Shown one piece after another: positions 1 through 8,066 of a stretch of 64,000 bases of DNA; position 1 is the stretch's first letter, and every line of letters begins with the position of its first letter. The position numbers and the translations under genes are program-made. The notes beneath the pieces are model-generated. The model saw only the letters and a list, made by a program, of their open reading frames with translations. It searched no databases and was not told the DNA's origin. This DNA comes from Calditrichales bacterium MX18-03. GTDB lineage: Bacteria > Bacillota > Clostridia > Lutisporales > Lutisporaceae. Location of the stretch: assembly GCA_021083345.1 (NCBI GenBank), contig JAJGRE010000004.1:1-64000 (forward strand), in the 5' to 3' direction.

Positions 1-80
1 TATTGATGAAATCAAAACCAGGGGATAAACCGCGACCCTCCTTTTGCATTAATATTCTAAATTTTCTATACTGATAATAA

Positions 81-95
81 GCACGAACCATGCCA
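81..95 (-). promoter_or_regulatory. probable sigma-54 (-24/-12) promoter facing left
   Basis: Read on the minus strand the site is TGGCATGGTTCGTGC, with GG and GC ten bases apart as in the sigma-54 consensus TGGCAC-N5-TTGC. About 36 bases downstream lies a strong ribosome binding site (AAAAGGAGGG, complement of 36-45), so the promoter should serve a leftward gene beginning at or beyond the window edge. No convincing start codon is visible before the edge. An enhancer-binding regulator gene lies directly upstream, which supports the call. Confidence 0.6.
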
Positions 96-112
96 GTTGC
101 CTCTCTGTTAAT

Positions 113-147
113 GGAAAAAAAGAAGAACCTTGGAATTCCAAGGTTCT
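113..147 (-). terminator. terminator after the sigma-54 regulator gene
   Basis: A perfect 24-base palindrome at 124-147 (arms AGAACCTTGGAA and TTCCAAGGTTCT) is followed on the minus strand by a T-rich tract. It lies about 150 bases after the stop codon of the regulator gene and ahead of the putative sigma-54 promoter, so it would separate the two transcripts. Confidence 0.7.
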
Positions 148-245
148 CCATCGATCCTCCCAGGCTGTATGCCAGTGCTTCTCCCTGTCAGCCCGATTAA
201 AATGCAATAGAACAATGCATGCTGAGTGTACGGTGATGTTCAAAT

Positions 246-285
246 GCTGCAATATTTCATTGCATATGCAATCATTCGTTGCAGC
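246..285. promoter_or_regulatory. tandem enhancer (UAS) for a sigma-54 activator
   Basis: Two copies of TGCAA-N7-TTGCA lie side by side (248-264 and 267-283), 19 bp centre to centre, and together form one symmetrical 40-bp structure with GCTGCAA/TTGCAGC ends and TTGCATATGCAA in the middle. It lies about 170-190 bp upstream of the -24/-12 promoter, a usual distance for enhancer sites, and just after the regulator gene. Binding by the adjacent regulator is inferred. Confidence 0.6.
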
Positions 286-295
286 TTGCCGCCGG

Positions 296-2023
296 CTAAA
301 TTTCAGTCTCTTCCAAGCCATTCAGGTTGATATTGTAGCGCTTCATCCGGTACTGCAGCGCCTGCCTGAAGATACCCAACTCCTTGGCTGTCTGCGATAT
401 GTTCCCTTTGTTTTTCTGCAGGGAGCGGATGATGGTTCTTTTCTCCACGTCCTGCAGGATCTCGTTTAAGAGGCCCGGTGAATTTTCTATCTGCTGGATG
501 TGGTTTAGCTGACCCGTAAAGCGTTTGCGGAGGTTGACTGCAAGATGCTCCATCTGGAGCGTCTTCTCCTCCTCTACCATATTGAAGGCACTTTCTATCA
601 CATGCTCCAGCTCTCTTACATTGCCCGGCCATGAATATTTGTCGAAGGCCTCCTGCAGCTGGGGCGAAATGCCCGTTACACCGGTTCCGAACTGCTTGTT
701 GTATTTTTTGATGAAATAGTCTACCAAAGCCTGAACATCCTCAATACGCTCCGTTAAAGGCGGAATAAAAAGCGTCACGGCCGCCAGGCGGTAATACAGG
801 TCCTTCCGGATCTGCTGATCATTGACGGCGCTCTGGGGCTCCTTATTGGTAGAGCTGATGATCCTGCAATTGACATTTCTCTGAACACTGTCTCCGATCC
901 GCCTCATGGACTTTTCCTGTATGACGCGCAGAAGCTTAGCCTGCAAATGGAGTCCCATGGAGTTGATCTCATCCAAGTACAGAGTTCCGTTCTCCGCCTG
1001 TTCAAAAAGGCCTTGTGACTCCACCGCGCCGGTAAAGGCACCTTTCACCGTCCCGAAAAGCAGGCTTTCCAGCAGCGTCTCGGGAATAGCCGCGCAGTTT
1101 ATGGCGATAAAGGGCCCCCGGGCGTTGAGGCTGGCATTGTGGATGCTCTGGGCGAACAGTTCCTTGCCGGTGCCTGTTTCACCATAGATCAGCACCGAGG
1201 AATTGTTCAGCGCAATTTTCCTGGCCGACGCCACTACATCCTTGATGGCCTTGCTGGTACCGATAATATCGTCAAAGGTATAATAGGCGCTGTTGCCGCC
1301 GGCCTTACCCTTGTCCCCGGTGCTTAAACGCCTTTGCAGCTCAATAGTTTTGGAAAGGAACTCCTTCATCTTGGTGACATCCCGGTTAATGGAATAGACA
1401 TAAGCCACCTCTTTCCCGGCGAAGTAAGGCAGTGTGCTGGCTACCACCTCTACCTGGTGCCCGTCACAGGTATGATACCGGTGCTGCCTTTCAACAATCC
1501 CCTTTCCTGTCCTGTAAACGCTTCGATGAACACTGGTCTCCTCTGTCACATCATATACATCGATTATTTTTTTACCGATGACATCTTCTTTCTTCATCCC
1601 TTCAAAGCGCTCGCACGCTTTATTGTATAGCACGGTTACACCCTTTTCATCGCTGATCTGAACACCTTCATGGATTGCATCCAGAACGGTCTTCAGCAAG
1701 TCATTCTCTTCCGCCAAATAGGTCTGTCGGCTGATATCCTCAATAAACACCGCTTTGTAGCTTCCCCCAGCTGCTGCTGTAACTTTATAGGTGCTCCTGC
1801 CCTCGCCGGTTCTGAACACAGCTTCTTTTCTAAGCTTTCCATCCCGATAAATGCCGGGGCAAGCTTCTTCCAGCCTGATATATTTGACGGCAGTCTTGTT
1901 CAGGGATAACATTGCAGCGGCCTGCGGGTTGAAATGAACCATATAGCCTGCATCATCCGTTACCACGACGCCAACAGGAATCATATCAATAAATTCCAAT
2001 ACTGTAGAATTGAAAGTTTCCAT
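296..2023 (-). CDS. sigma-54-dependent PAS/AAA+ transcriptional activator
   Basis: Enhancer-binding protein of the RocR/AcoR type, about 575 residues. Two PAS-like sensor domains (about 5-65 and 110-220) precede a complete AAA+ domain: Walker A GETGTGKE near residue 282, the sigma-54 contact loop GAFTGA, and Walker B GTLYLDEIN. A Fis-type helix-turn-helix (NISQTAKELGIFRQALQ) ends the protein. The domain set shows that it opens sigma-54 promoters in response to a small ligand; the ligand is unknown. The start is one of two adjacent ATG codons after GGTGAT; upstream in-frame GTG codons lack a better site. It follows the aminotransferase gene by 57 bases, probably co-transcribed. A tandem enhancer and a -24/-12 promoter directly downstream suggest its target is the leftward gene outside the window. 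Confidence 0.9.
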   Translation of the reverse strand: METFNSTVLEFIDMIPVGVVVTDDAGYMVHFNPQAAAMLSLNKTAVKYIRLEEACPGIYRDGKLRKEAVFRTGEGRSTYKVTAAAGGSYKAVFIEDISRQTYLAEENDLLKTVLDAIHEGVQISDEKGVTVLYNKACERFEGMKKEDVIGKKIIDVYDVTEETSVHRSVYRTGKGIVERQHRYHTCDGHQVEVVASTLPYFAGKEVAYVYSINRDVTKMKEFLSKTIELQRRLSTGDKGKAGGNSAYYTFDDIIGTSKAIKDVVASARKIALNNSSVLIYGETGTGKELFAQSIHNASLNARGPFIAINCAAIPETLLESLLFGTVKGAFTGAVESQGLFEQAENGTLYLDEINSMGLHLQAKLLRVIQEKSMRRIGDSVQRNVNCRIISSTNKEPQSAVNDQQIRKDLYYRLAAVTLFIPPLTERIEDVQALVDYFIKKYNKQFGTGVTGISPQLQEAFDKYSWPGNVRELEHVIESAFNMVEEEKTLQMEHLAVNLRKRFTGQLNHIQQIENSPGLLNEILQDVEKRTIIRSLQKNKGNISQTAKELGIFRQALQYRMKRYNINLNGLEETEI

Positions 2024-2080
2024 CATCGCAATCACCCACACGCTTCTTATGTTTGTATCTTTATATCATCATATCACACT

Positions 2081-3271
2081 TTATAGGTGGGCTAAAGCTT
2101 TTTGAATCCGCTCAAGCGCCATTTCAATCTGTTCCAGCGAAGTAGCGTAGGAAAACCTCAAGTGGCCTTCTCCGCAGCTGCCGAAGGAGGAGCCGCTGAG
2201 GACCGCCACCCCTGCATGGTTCAGCAGATAATCTGCCATCTGGTTGCTGGTCATGCCGGTACCGGTGATGTTAGGAAAGGCATAAAAAGCACCGCCGCTT
2301 TTTTTGCAGCTTATGCCCTTTATGCTGTTCAAACCGTTGACGATGACCTCCCTCCGCTTCCTGAAGGCTTCCACCATACTGTCTACATCCTCCTGGGGGC
2401 CTCTGATGGCTTCAATCCCTGCGATCTGCGTAAAGGTTGCCGTACAGGAGTTGGAATTGATCATCAAGTCCGTCACTTTTTTTGCCAGTTCCCTGTTCAT
2501 GATGCCGTAGCCAAGCCGCCAGCCCGTCATGGCATAAGTCTTGGAAAAACCGTCCAGGACGATGGTCCAGTCCTTCATGCCGGGAACCGCTGCAATGGAA
2601 TAAGCCGAGCCTTCATATACGATCCGTTCGTAAATTTCATCAGACAGGACAAAAATGCCCTTGCCCCTTACAGCCTCGGCAATCCCTTCCACATCCTCCC
2701 TGGTCAGCACGCCGCCGGTAGGATTTGCCGGTGAATTGAGGATCAGGAGCTTCGTTCTGGGTGTGATCCTGGACTTAAGCTCTTCCACGTTTAAACGGAA
2801 GTCGTTTTCCTCCAGAATTGAGACCGGGACCGGTGTCCCTCCTGCAAAGCGGATCAGGGATTCGTATATGGGAAAGCCAGGGTTGGGATAAATGACTTCA
2901 TCTCCCGGGTCCACCAATGCCATGATGGTATAGAACATCACCGGCTTGCCGCCGGGTACAGCAACGACCTCGTCCGCACCAGCCTGGAACTTCTTGTATT
3001 TTGCCGCATATTCCACTACAGCCTCCCTGAAAGGAAGATAGCCTTGGGCTGCCGTATAGTGCGTAAAGCCCTGGTCCAGGGCTTTTTTTGCCGCATCCAC
3101 AATGTTGCCGGGGGTATCAAAATCCGGTTCTCCGATTTCAAAGTGTATGATGCTTTTCCCCTCCGCCTCCAAGGCTTTGGCTTTGGAAAAGACCTGAAAT
3201 GCAGACTCGCTTCCCAGTCTTTGCAGCCGCTCTGCAAACCTGGATGACATTCTTTCCAATTCATTGGACAC
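2081..3271 (-). CDS. class I/II PLP-dependent aminotransferase
   Basis: Fold-type I aminotransferase of the aspartate/aromatic family (AspC/PatA-like), 396 residues, the usual length. Visible motifs are NSPANPTGG, the SDEIYE stretch that contacts the cofactor, and SKTYAMTGWRLGY with the Schiff-base lysine near residue 244. A GTG start is chosen because AAGGAGGG lies seven bases before it; an ATG seven codons later has no such site. The amino donor cannot be told from sequence. It is the first gene of a probable two-gene unit with the sigma-54 activator, so it may belong to amino-acid catabolism under that regulator. Confidence 0.88.
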   Translation of the reverse strand: MSNELERMSSRFAERLQRLGSESAFQVFSKAKALEAEGKSIIHFEIGEPDFDTPGNIVDAAKKALDQGFTHYTAAQGYLPFREAVVEYAAKYKKFQAGADEVVAVPGGKPVMFYTIMALVDPGDEVIYPNPGFPIYESLIRFAGGTPVPVSILEENDFRLNVEELKSRITPRTKLLILNSPANPTGGVLTREDVEGIAEAVRGKGIFVLSDEIYERIVYEGSAYSIAAVPGMKDWTIVLDGFSKTYAMTGWRLGYGIMNRELAKKVTDLMINSNSCTATFTQIAGIEAIRGPQEDVDSMVEAFRKRREVIVNGLNSIKGISCKKSGGAFYAFPNITGTGMTSNQMADYLLNHAGVAVLSGSSFGSCGEGHLRFSYATSLEQIEMALERIQKALAHL

Positions 3272-3399
3272 TTGTACACCCTCCTTTTTATTGCATGACC
3301 TTGTAACTCAATTATACCGTAATAACCAAAGCAATTCTTGTGCCAAAGCGGAGGATTTGCGGAGACCTTAAATCATACTTCGAAAATTTGAAAAAAATA

Positions 3400-3462
3400 T
3401 TGATATCCAAAAATTGACTGTGATATACTATAATTGTTCTATAATACAATACATCGTACGAT
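3400..3462 (+). promoter_or_regulatory. promoter and possible operator of the IclR regulator gene
   Basis: An AT-rich stretch offers TTGATA-N18-TATACT (-35 at 3400, -10 at 3424) and further TATAAT boxes at 3429 and 3440. The perfect palindrome ATCGTACGAT (3453-3462) follows at the expected transcription start, a natural place for autorepression by the IclR protein. Which -10 box is used cannot be decided. Confidence 0.4.
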
Positions 3463-3494
3463 AATATCGCACATTTCTGAGTGAGGATGAAGCA

Positions 3495-4256
3495 ATGGCG
3501 TTAAAAAGTGAAAAAAACATTCAGTCTGTCAGCAGAGCGGTACAAATCTTGCAATGTTTTGAAAACAATGAGGAGCTGGGTGTTACCGAAATCAGCAGGC
3601 TGCTGGGACTCCATAAAAGCACCGCTTTCGGCTTGATCACCACCCTTGAGGCCGATAAGCTGCTTGAAAAAAGTGAAGTCACCGGCAAATACCGGCTGGG
3701 GCTGGAACTCTTCCGGCTGGGGACCAAGGTCAATGCCAACCTGCGACGGATTGCAGTTCCTTATCTGGAGAGGCTGGTGAGCCTGTATCAGGAGACGGTG
3801 AACCTGGTGGTCCTGGATGATCTCTCTGTGGTTTATCTGGAGAAGGTAGACAGCACCCGTTCCATGTATATCAATACCGTCATAGGCGGCAAGCTGCCGC
3901 TTCACTGCACGGCAGTGGGCAAAGCCATCCTGTCGGGACTTCCTCCTGCTGAGCGGCAGGACAAAGTGGAACGCATGGATCTGTGCGGATTGACCAATAA
4001 TACCATACGGGATAAGGCAAAGCTGCTGGCGTATCTAGAAAGCGCCGCCCTTGACGGCTATGCCGAAGAAAGCGAGGAGCTGGAACTCGGACTGACCTGT
4101 GTGGCTGCACCCCTTTTCAACCATCTGGGCAAGGCTTTTGCGGCTGTCAGCGTATCGGGACCCACCTCCAGAATGAATGCGGCTTTCCGCCAGGAAATCT
4201 GCGAGACTTTGATTGTCATGACAAAAGAGATATCCAGAAAGCTGGGGCATGACTAA
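3495..4256 (+). CDS. IclR-family transcriptional regulator
   Basis: 253 residues: an N-terminal winged helix-turn-helix (about 8-65, with GVTEISRLLGLHKSTAFGLI) followed by the IclR effector domain (about 75-250), including the typical LPLHCTAVGKAIL stretch. IclR proteins sense small metabolites and usually control adjacent catabolic genes. The start has a GAGGA site nine bases upstream. It is divergent from the aminotransferase gene and 36 bases ahead of panB, with which it is probably co-transcribed. Confidence 0.88.
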   Translation: MALKSEKNIQSVSRAVQILQCFENNEELGVTEISRLLGLHKSTAFGLITTLEADKLLEKSEVTGKYRLGLELFRLGTKVNANLRRIAVPYLERLVSLYQETVNLVVLDDLSVVYLEKVDSTRSMYINTVIGGKLPLHCTAVGKAILSGLPPAERQDKVERMDLCGLTNNTIRDKAKLLAYLESAALDGYAEESEELELGLTCVAAPLFNHLGKAFAAVSVSGPTSRMNAAFRQEICETLIVMTKEISRKLGHD

Positions 4257-4292
4257 GTTTTCCCTAAATTAAAATAAATAGGAGGCGTTTGT

Positions 4293-5144
4293 ATGGCAAA
4301 AAAGAAATCCGTTATCGACTTAATGGAAATGAAGAAAAAGGGAGAAAAGGCAACCTGGATCACCGCGTATGACTTTCCCATGGGTTCCTTCGCCGAGCAG
4401 GCAGGCTTGGACATGATCCTGGTAGGCGATTCCCTCGGCATGGTTGTGCTGGGCTATCAGGGTACCGTTCCGGTCACCATGGACGACTGTATCTCCCACT
4501 GCAAGGCTGTCAGAAGAGGCGCACCCAACACTTTCGTTATCGGCGACATGCCTTTCGGATCCTATCAGATCTCAGATGCGGACGCTGTATACAATGCATG
4601 CCGTTTCCTCAAAGAAGCAGACATGGACGCCATCAAGCTGGAAGGCGGCATGAGAGTCATCAGCCGGATCAAAGCCATCAGTGATGCAGGCATCGTTGTA
4701 TTCGGCCATATCGGCCTGACCCCTCAGAGCTCGGGGCAGCTGGGCGGTTTCAAAGCCCAGGGCAGAGACGTCAATAGTGCAAGAGAGCTGATCAGGGATG
4801 CTATCGCAATCCAGGAAGCCGGAGCCAGAGCTCTGCTTCTGGAAGCAGTTCCACCGGAACTGACTGCCTACATAGCCAAGAAGCTGACCATTCCCGTATA
4901 CTCCATCGGTGCAGGGGTGCCCTGCGACGGCCAGCTCATCATCTGCGGCGACATGCTGGGCTTGTTCCAGGCTTTCACTCCCAAATTCGTCAAGAAATAT
5001 GCCAACGTGGCTGAAGTTATTGTCAATGCCTTTAAGGAATACGTCGATGATGTCAAAGGCGAAAAATTCCCCGAGGATAAGCACGTTTACCATGCTATCG
5101 ACAGCCCCGAAGCCTTTGAAGCGCTTTTCAAGGAATTTGAGTAA
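4293..5144 (+). CDS. panB: 3-methyl-2-oxobutanoate hydroxymethyltransferase (PanB)
   Basis: PanB transfers a hydroxymethyl group from methylene-tetrahydrofolate to 2-oxoisovalerate, giving ketopantoate for pantothenate and coenzyme A. 283 residues, normal length, a TIM-barrel of the PEP-mutase superfamily. Characteristic stretches are LVGDSLGMVVLGYQGT (Mg and substrate site), AVRRGAP, KLEGG, GHIGLTPQ and LLLEAVP. A TAGGAGG site precedes the ATG. The usual partners panC and panD are not in the window; instead the gene follows an IclR regulator, so it may serve a salvage or catabolic role with the upstream aminotransferase. Confidence 0.9.
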   Translation: MAKKKSVIDLMEMKKKGEKATWITAYDFPMGSFAEQAGLDMILVGDSLGMVVLGYQGTVPVTMDDCISHCKAVRRGAPNTFVIGDMPFGSYQISDADAVYNACRFLKEADMDAIKLEGGMRVISRIKAISDAGIVVFGHIGLTPQSSGQLGGFKAQGRDVNSARELIRDAIAIQEAGARALLLEAVPPELTAYIAKKLTIPVYSIGAGVPCDGQLIICGDMLGLFQAFTPKFVKKYANVAEVIVNAFKEYVDDVKGEKFPEDKHVYHAIDSPEAFEALFKEFE

Positions 5145-5174
5145 CCTGAGCTGACCCCCTAATCGGCTTGAAAA

Positions 5175-5209
5175 AGAATCAGGAGACTGCTCCACAGTCT
5201 CCTGATTCT
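5175..5209. terminator. bidirectional terminator between panB and arsM
   Basis: A 15-bp perfect stem (arms AGAATCAGGAGACTG and CAGTCTCCTGATTCT, loop CTCCA) is flanked by AAAAA on the left and TTTTATTTCT on the right. It sits between the stop codons of two converging genes and can end both transcripts. Confidence 0.85.
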
Positions 5210-5210
5210 T

Positions 5211-5996
5211 TTATTTCTCAGCTTCGATGATATAGGATGCGACGTAGTCCCCTAGGTTCCGGCCCTGCATCCATGAATTGACGATTTCCCTGCTGTTTTC
5301 CTTGGGATTCATCCGGATGTTCTTAAATCCCGCATCGGAAAGCATTCTCCTCAGGTCTTCCACATGCTCGGCTCCGCCTATACAACCGGCTATCATGTCC
5401 AGATCCTGCTTCATGTGCGGCGGCATCACCCTTGTGGCTACGACATCGGAAATGGATAGTCTGCCGCCGGGCTTCAGCACCCGGTATGCATCCCTGAAAA
5501 CCTGCTGCTTCTCTGGTGAAAGGTTTATGACGCAGTTGGATATGATGACGTCCACTGATCCATCCGGCACAGGCAGGTGTTCTATCTCTCCCAGCCTGAA
5601 ATCCACATTGTCATAACCGCTCTTATAGGCATTCTCTCTTGCCAGCTTCACCATGTCAGGCGTCATATCCACGCCTAACACATAACCGGTCTTGCCTACC
5701 CGTTTCCTGGCAAGAAAGCAGTCAAATCCACCGCCGCTGCCAAGATCCAATACGACTTCACCTTCTTTTAGTCCTGCAATGGCGATGGGATTTCCACAGC
5801 CCAAGCCCATATTTGCGCCTTCCGGCACGCCTTCCAGATCATTTTGGGAATAGCCGATACTGGCAGATGCACCCTTCACATCCGTCTGCCCCCCGCAGCA
5901 ATTGCTGCCGCTGCAGCAGCAGCCTCCCGACCCTTTTGCTGCGACAGCCGAATAGTTTTTGCGTACATAGTCTCTGATTCTTTCCTTATTATTCAA
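5211..5996 (-). CDS. arsM: arsenite S-adenosylmethionine methyltransferase
   Basis: ArsM methylates As(III) to mono- and dimethylated forms using S-adenosylmethionine. The 261-residue protein has a Cys-rich N-terminal segment (GGCCCSGSNCCGG) common in bacterial ArsM, the SAM-binding LDLGSGGGFDCF, and conserved cysteines in SNCVINL and AGCIGGAE. I chose a TTG start with GGAGG eight bases upstream because it gives the family's usual length; the longer open frame would overlap the preceding sigma-factor gene by about 60 bases. It lies downstream of the SigZ-like gene and ends at a strong bidirectional terminator. Confidence 0.9.
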   Translation of the reverse strand: MNNKERIRDYVRKNYSAVAAKGSGGCCCSGSNCCGGQTDVKGASASIGYSQNDLEGVPEGANMGLGCGNPIAIAGLKEGEVVLDLGSGGGFDCFLARKRVGKTGYVLGVDMTPDMVKLARENAYKSGYDNVDFRLGEIEHLPVPDGSVDVIISNCVINLSPEKQQVFRDAYRVLKPGGRLSISDVVATRVMPPHMKQDLDMIAGCIGGAEHVEDLRRMLSDAGFKNIRMNPKENSREIVNSWMQGRNLGDYVASYIIEAEK

Positions 5997-6060
5997 ATTT
6001 AGCAACCTCCAATAGTATCTTTTATTGGCTTCACTAATAAAGACGCAGTAAAAAGAAAAA

Positions 6061-6079
6061 GGACGCAAGTTTTGCGCCC
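6061..6079 (-). terminator. terminator after the SigZ-like gene
   Basis: On the minus strand GGGCGCAA and TTGCGTCC can form an eight-pair stem with one G-U pair, followed by TTTTTCTTTTT. It lies six bases after the sigma-factor stop codon and would make arsM expression depend on readthrough or on its own promoter. Confidence 0.65.
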
Positions 6080-6084
6080 ATTCT

Positions 6085-6648
6085 TTAGCAATATTTACAA
6101 TCGCATGCTTTATGCTTGTAGTCAATGATGTTGCCCATTCGATCAAATTCCAGCTGGCAGCAGTTCAGCAGCATTTCCTTCAGTTTCTCCCTTGCACGCT
6201 GTACCCTCGACTTTGCTCCCGATATGGAAATCCCCAGCCTTTCACTTAACTCCTTTTGAGTCAGGTTATGGAACTCCGTCAGCAAGATGGCTTCCCTATA
6301 TTTCTCCGGCAGATTGTTTATCATGGATTTCAAGCATGCAGCGATCTCTCCGTTAAAGATCAGGTCTTCATCGGTTTCAGCTGCCATATCCTCCGGAAAC
6401 TCGCCGGAAACAGCTGCATTTCCATATTTCCTATAATAGTCATTGATGGCATTCCGGGTGATCCGGTAGATCCACCCATGGATCCTGTTTTCATCCTTCA
6501 GGCTTTCAATGCTGCTGTGAATCTTTAAATAAACATCCTGGAGAATATCCTCAGTGTCCTGCTCATTTGAAACACGTCTTTTTATGAAATTTCTAAGCGG
6601 CATGCTGAACTCTTCCCAAACACTGCCTATACACACCGACAACTGCAA
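6085..6648 (-). CDS. sigZ: ECF sigma factor, SigZ-like, with a Cys-rich tail
   Basis: Region 2 (FIKRRVSNEQDTEDILQDVYLKI) and region 4 (LPEKYREAILLTEF, LTQKELSERLGISISGAKSR) are both clear. The C-terminal tail carries the FDRMGNIIDY stretch that I associate with the SigZ subgroup. About 187 residues from the TTG used here; nearby TTG and GTG codons are also possible, since the GGGTGA site allows several. The tail holds six cysteines (CC near 163 and CDCKYC at the end), a feature that could bind metal or arsenite. There is no anti-sigma gene next to it. Its neighbours are arsM and the redox operon, so a role in an arsenic or thiol-stress response is likely but inferred. Confidence 0.85.
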   Translation of the reverse strand: MQLSVCIGSVWEEFSMPLRNFIKRRVSNEQDTEDILQDVYLKIHSSIESLKDENRIHGWIYRITRNAINDYYRKYGNAAVSGEFPEDMAAETDEDLIFNGEIAACLKSMINNLPEKYREAILLTEFHNLTQKELSERLGISISGAKSRVQRAREKLKEMLLNCCQLEFDRMGNIIDYKHKACDCKYC

Positions 6649-6719
6649 TCACCCGTTTCTTTCAATTACTCAATGCTTGATCTCATGAAAAACACCTTCG
6701 ACTATAGTATATGTCAAAC

Positions 6720-6740
6720 ATGCCGTTTGGGAAACGGCAT
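6720..6740 (-). terminator. hairpin at the end of the redox operon
   Basis: ATGCCGTTT and AAACGGCAT form a nine-bp stem with a three-base loop, beginning at the stop codon of the mini-thioredoxin gene. The following T tract is short, so termination may be partial. A TTGACATATACT stretch just beyond it may be part of the sigZ promoter. Confidence 0.5.
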
Positions 6741-6967
6741 TACAGGTATTTTTTTACCTCTTCCACCGTCAATACTTTTCCCATGGACTTAACCTGCTCA
6801 TCCACAACCAAAGCCGGTGTCTTCATGACGCCGTATTTCATAATGTCCTTGAAATCTTCTACCTTTTCAACGGCTGCATCAATGCCAAGCTGCCTGACAG
6901 CTTCCTTTGCATTTGCTTCAAGCTTCTTGCAATTCGCGCAGCCTGTTCCTAGAATTTTTATTACCAT
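6740..6967 (-). CDS. small thioredoxin-fold protein with CANC active site
   Basis: A 75-residue protein of the redox-active disulfide protein 2 / MTH895 type: short thioredoxin fold with the active site GTGCANCKKL near residue 10 and the cis-proline loop MKTPALVVD. Proteins of this type are often encoded beside DUF318/ArsP-like permeases and probably act as cytoplasmic thiol-disulfide carriers. It is the last gene of the operon that starts with such a permease, 25 bases after the ProC-like gene. No signal peptide. Confidence 0.85.
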   Translation of the reverse strand: MVIKILGTGCANCKKLEANAKEAVRQLGIDAAVEKVEDFKDIMKYGVMKTPALVVDEQVKSMGKVLTVEEVKKYL

Positions 6968-6992
6968 ACTTTGTCCTCCTTATAATTATTGG

Positions 6993-7772
6993 TTAGCCTT
7001 TCAATTTCTTGTATAGCCCTTCCAAATTGCTTCTATACATATTCCTGATATTGGTTTCCTCATTACCTAAAGGCTTTACAGGAACCAGATCCATTACTTC
7101 CATAGGCTTAAGGCCTGCTTCCGACATTGCCTGCACAGCACCTGAAGCCATCTTTGCCACAGCTTCTGCCGACGCATGCTCAGACAATCCGAAGGACTTA
7201 CCGATCTCCTGAAGCTCATAAAACTGGAACCATAAATAAGTAGGCCCCATTGCACTAAGTATTGCATATGCCTCAAGATTTTCTTCAGGCACCTCAGGAC
7301 ATTCTCCTAAAACAGACAGCATGCTGAGAACGGCTTCTCTTTCCTCACCGGATAAAGATTCAGAAAAGGCAGCCGGGTTATACCCCGCTCCGATAACGGA
7401 TGGTGCGTTCGGTATCATCCGAATTATCTTATTGTGGCCTTTCAACCCCTCAGATAGCTTTGCCATGCTGTATTTTGGCGCTAGCGAAACTACAATCGCT
7501 TCTGTTCCTAAGCTTGGAGCGATCTCATCCAACAAATCCTTCATGACCGACGGATGGACCGCAATAAATACGATATCCTTTTCAGCTGCACTCTTGTTCC
7601 CTCCCAACTCGACTTTTACGCTGGGAAACGCTTTGTAAATTTTATCAAGCATATCGGAATTGACGTCACTGACTACGATTTCATCCGGGAGCTTATTCGC
7701 CTTTTTTAGACCCGCCAATATAATCCCTGTAACTCTTCCCCCACCGACAAAGCCTATTGATCTTCTACACAT
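6993..7772 (-). CDS. ProC-like NAD(P)-dependent oxidoreductase
   Basis: 259 residues with an N-terminal Rossmann motif (IGFVGGGRVTGIILAGL) and a pyrroline-5-carboxylate-reductase-type C-terminal helical domain. It differs from true ProC: the usual SGSGPAYVF-like substrate loop reads SAMGPTYLWFQF here, so proline synthesis is doubtful. It sits between the ferredoxin gene and the mini-thioredoxin gene in the arsenic-linked redox operon, 31 bases after the ferredoxin. The start follows a G-rich GGGGGG site. I infer an NAD(P)H-dependent reductase working with the redox proteins around it; the substrate is unknown. Confidence 0.7.
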   Translation of the reverse strand: MCRRSIGFVGGGRVTGIILAGLKKANKLPDEIVVSDVNSDMLDKIYKAFPSVKVELGGNKSAAEKDIVFIAVHPSVMKDLLDEIAPSLGTEAIVVSLAPKYSMAKLSEGLKGHNKIIRMIPNAPSVIGAGYNPAAFSESLSGEEREAVLSMLSVLGECPEVPEENLEAYAILSAMGPTYLWFQFYELQEIGKSFGLSEHASAEAVAKMASGAVQAMSEAGLKPMEVMDLVPVKPLGNEETNIRNMYRSNLEGLYKKLKG

Positions 7773-7803
7773 TTGTTTGTACCCCCCTACTCTAAATTAT
7801 TCT

Positions 7804-8046
7804 CTAGCAGCAGCCACTGCAGCTGCAGCCGCAATCACCGGCTTGACCTGCATCTCCGACATACTCGATGGAGTCTGTGGGACAGAGCTTCTGACAGCCC
7901 CTGCAGCCGTCAATGCAGCCTTCCGGATAAATGACCTTCGGCTTGCTTTCTTTTTTGTCGTAGACGCCGTGCGAGCACTTTTCAACACAAGCCCCACATT
8001 CAATACAGGTTTCATAATTGATGACCGGGTACCATTTCTTTGACAT
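7804..8046 (-). CDS. 2[4Fe-4S] ferredoxin-type protein with Cys-rich tail
   Basis: About 80 residues with two cluster motifs (CIECGACVEKC and CRGCQKLCP) and a tail GDCGCSCSGCC rich in cysteine. The start is the ATG seven bases after AGGAGG; the open frame continues upstream only into the previous gene. It should carry electrons in the cytoplasm. The repeated CXC and CC in the tail could bind arsenite or metal, which is inferred from composition. It follows the ccdA-like gene by 20 bases. Confidence 0.85.
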   Translation of the reverse strand: MSKKWYPVINYETCIECGACVEKCSHGVYDKKESKPKVIYPEGCIDGCRGCQKLCPTDSIEYVGDAGQAGDCGCSCSGCC

Positions 8047-8066
8047 TTTCATACCTCCTTTTATTC

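Noticed and set aside
5997-6146. Longer N-terminal part for arsM
   Set aside because: It would overlap the sigma-factor gene and contain its terminator; a TTG with GGAGG gives the normal ArsM length.
6993-7772. Proline biosynthesis gene proC
   Set aside because: The substrate loop differs from true P5C reductases and the gene sits in an arsenic-linked redox operon, so the symbol was withheld.
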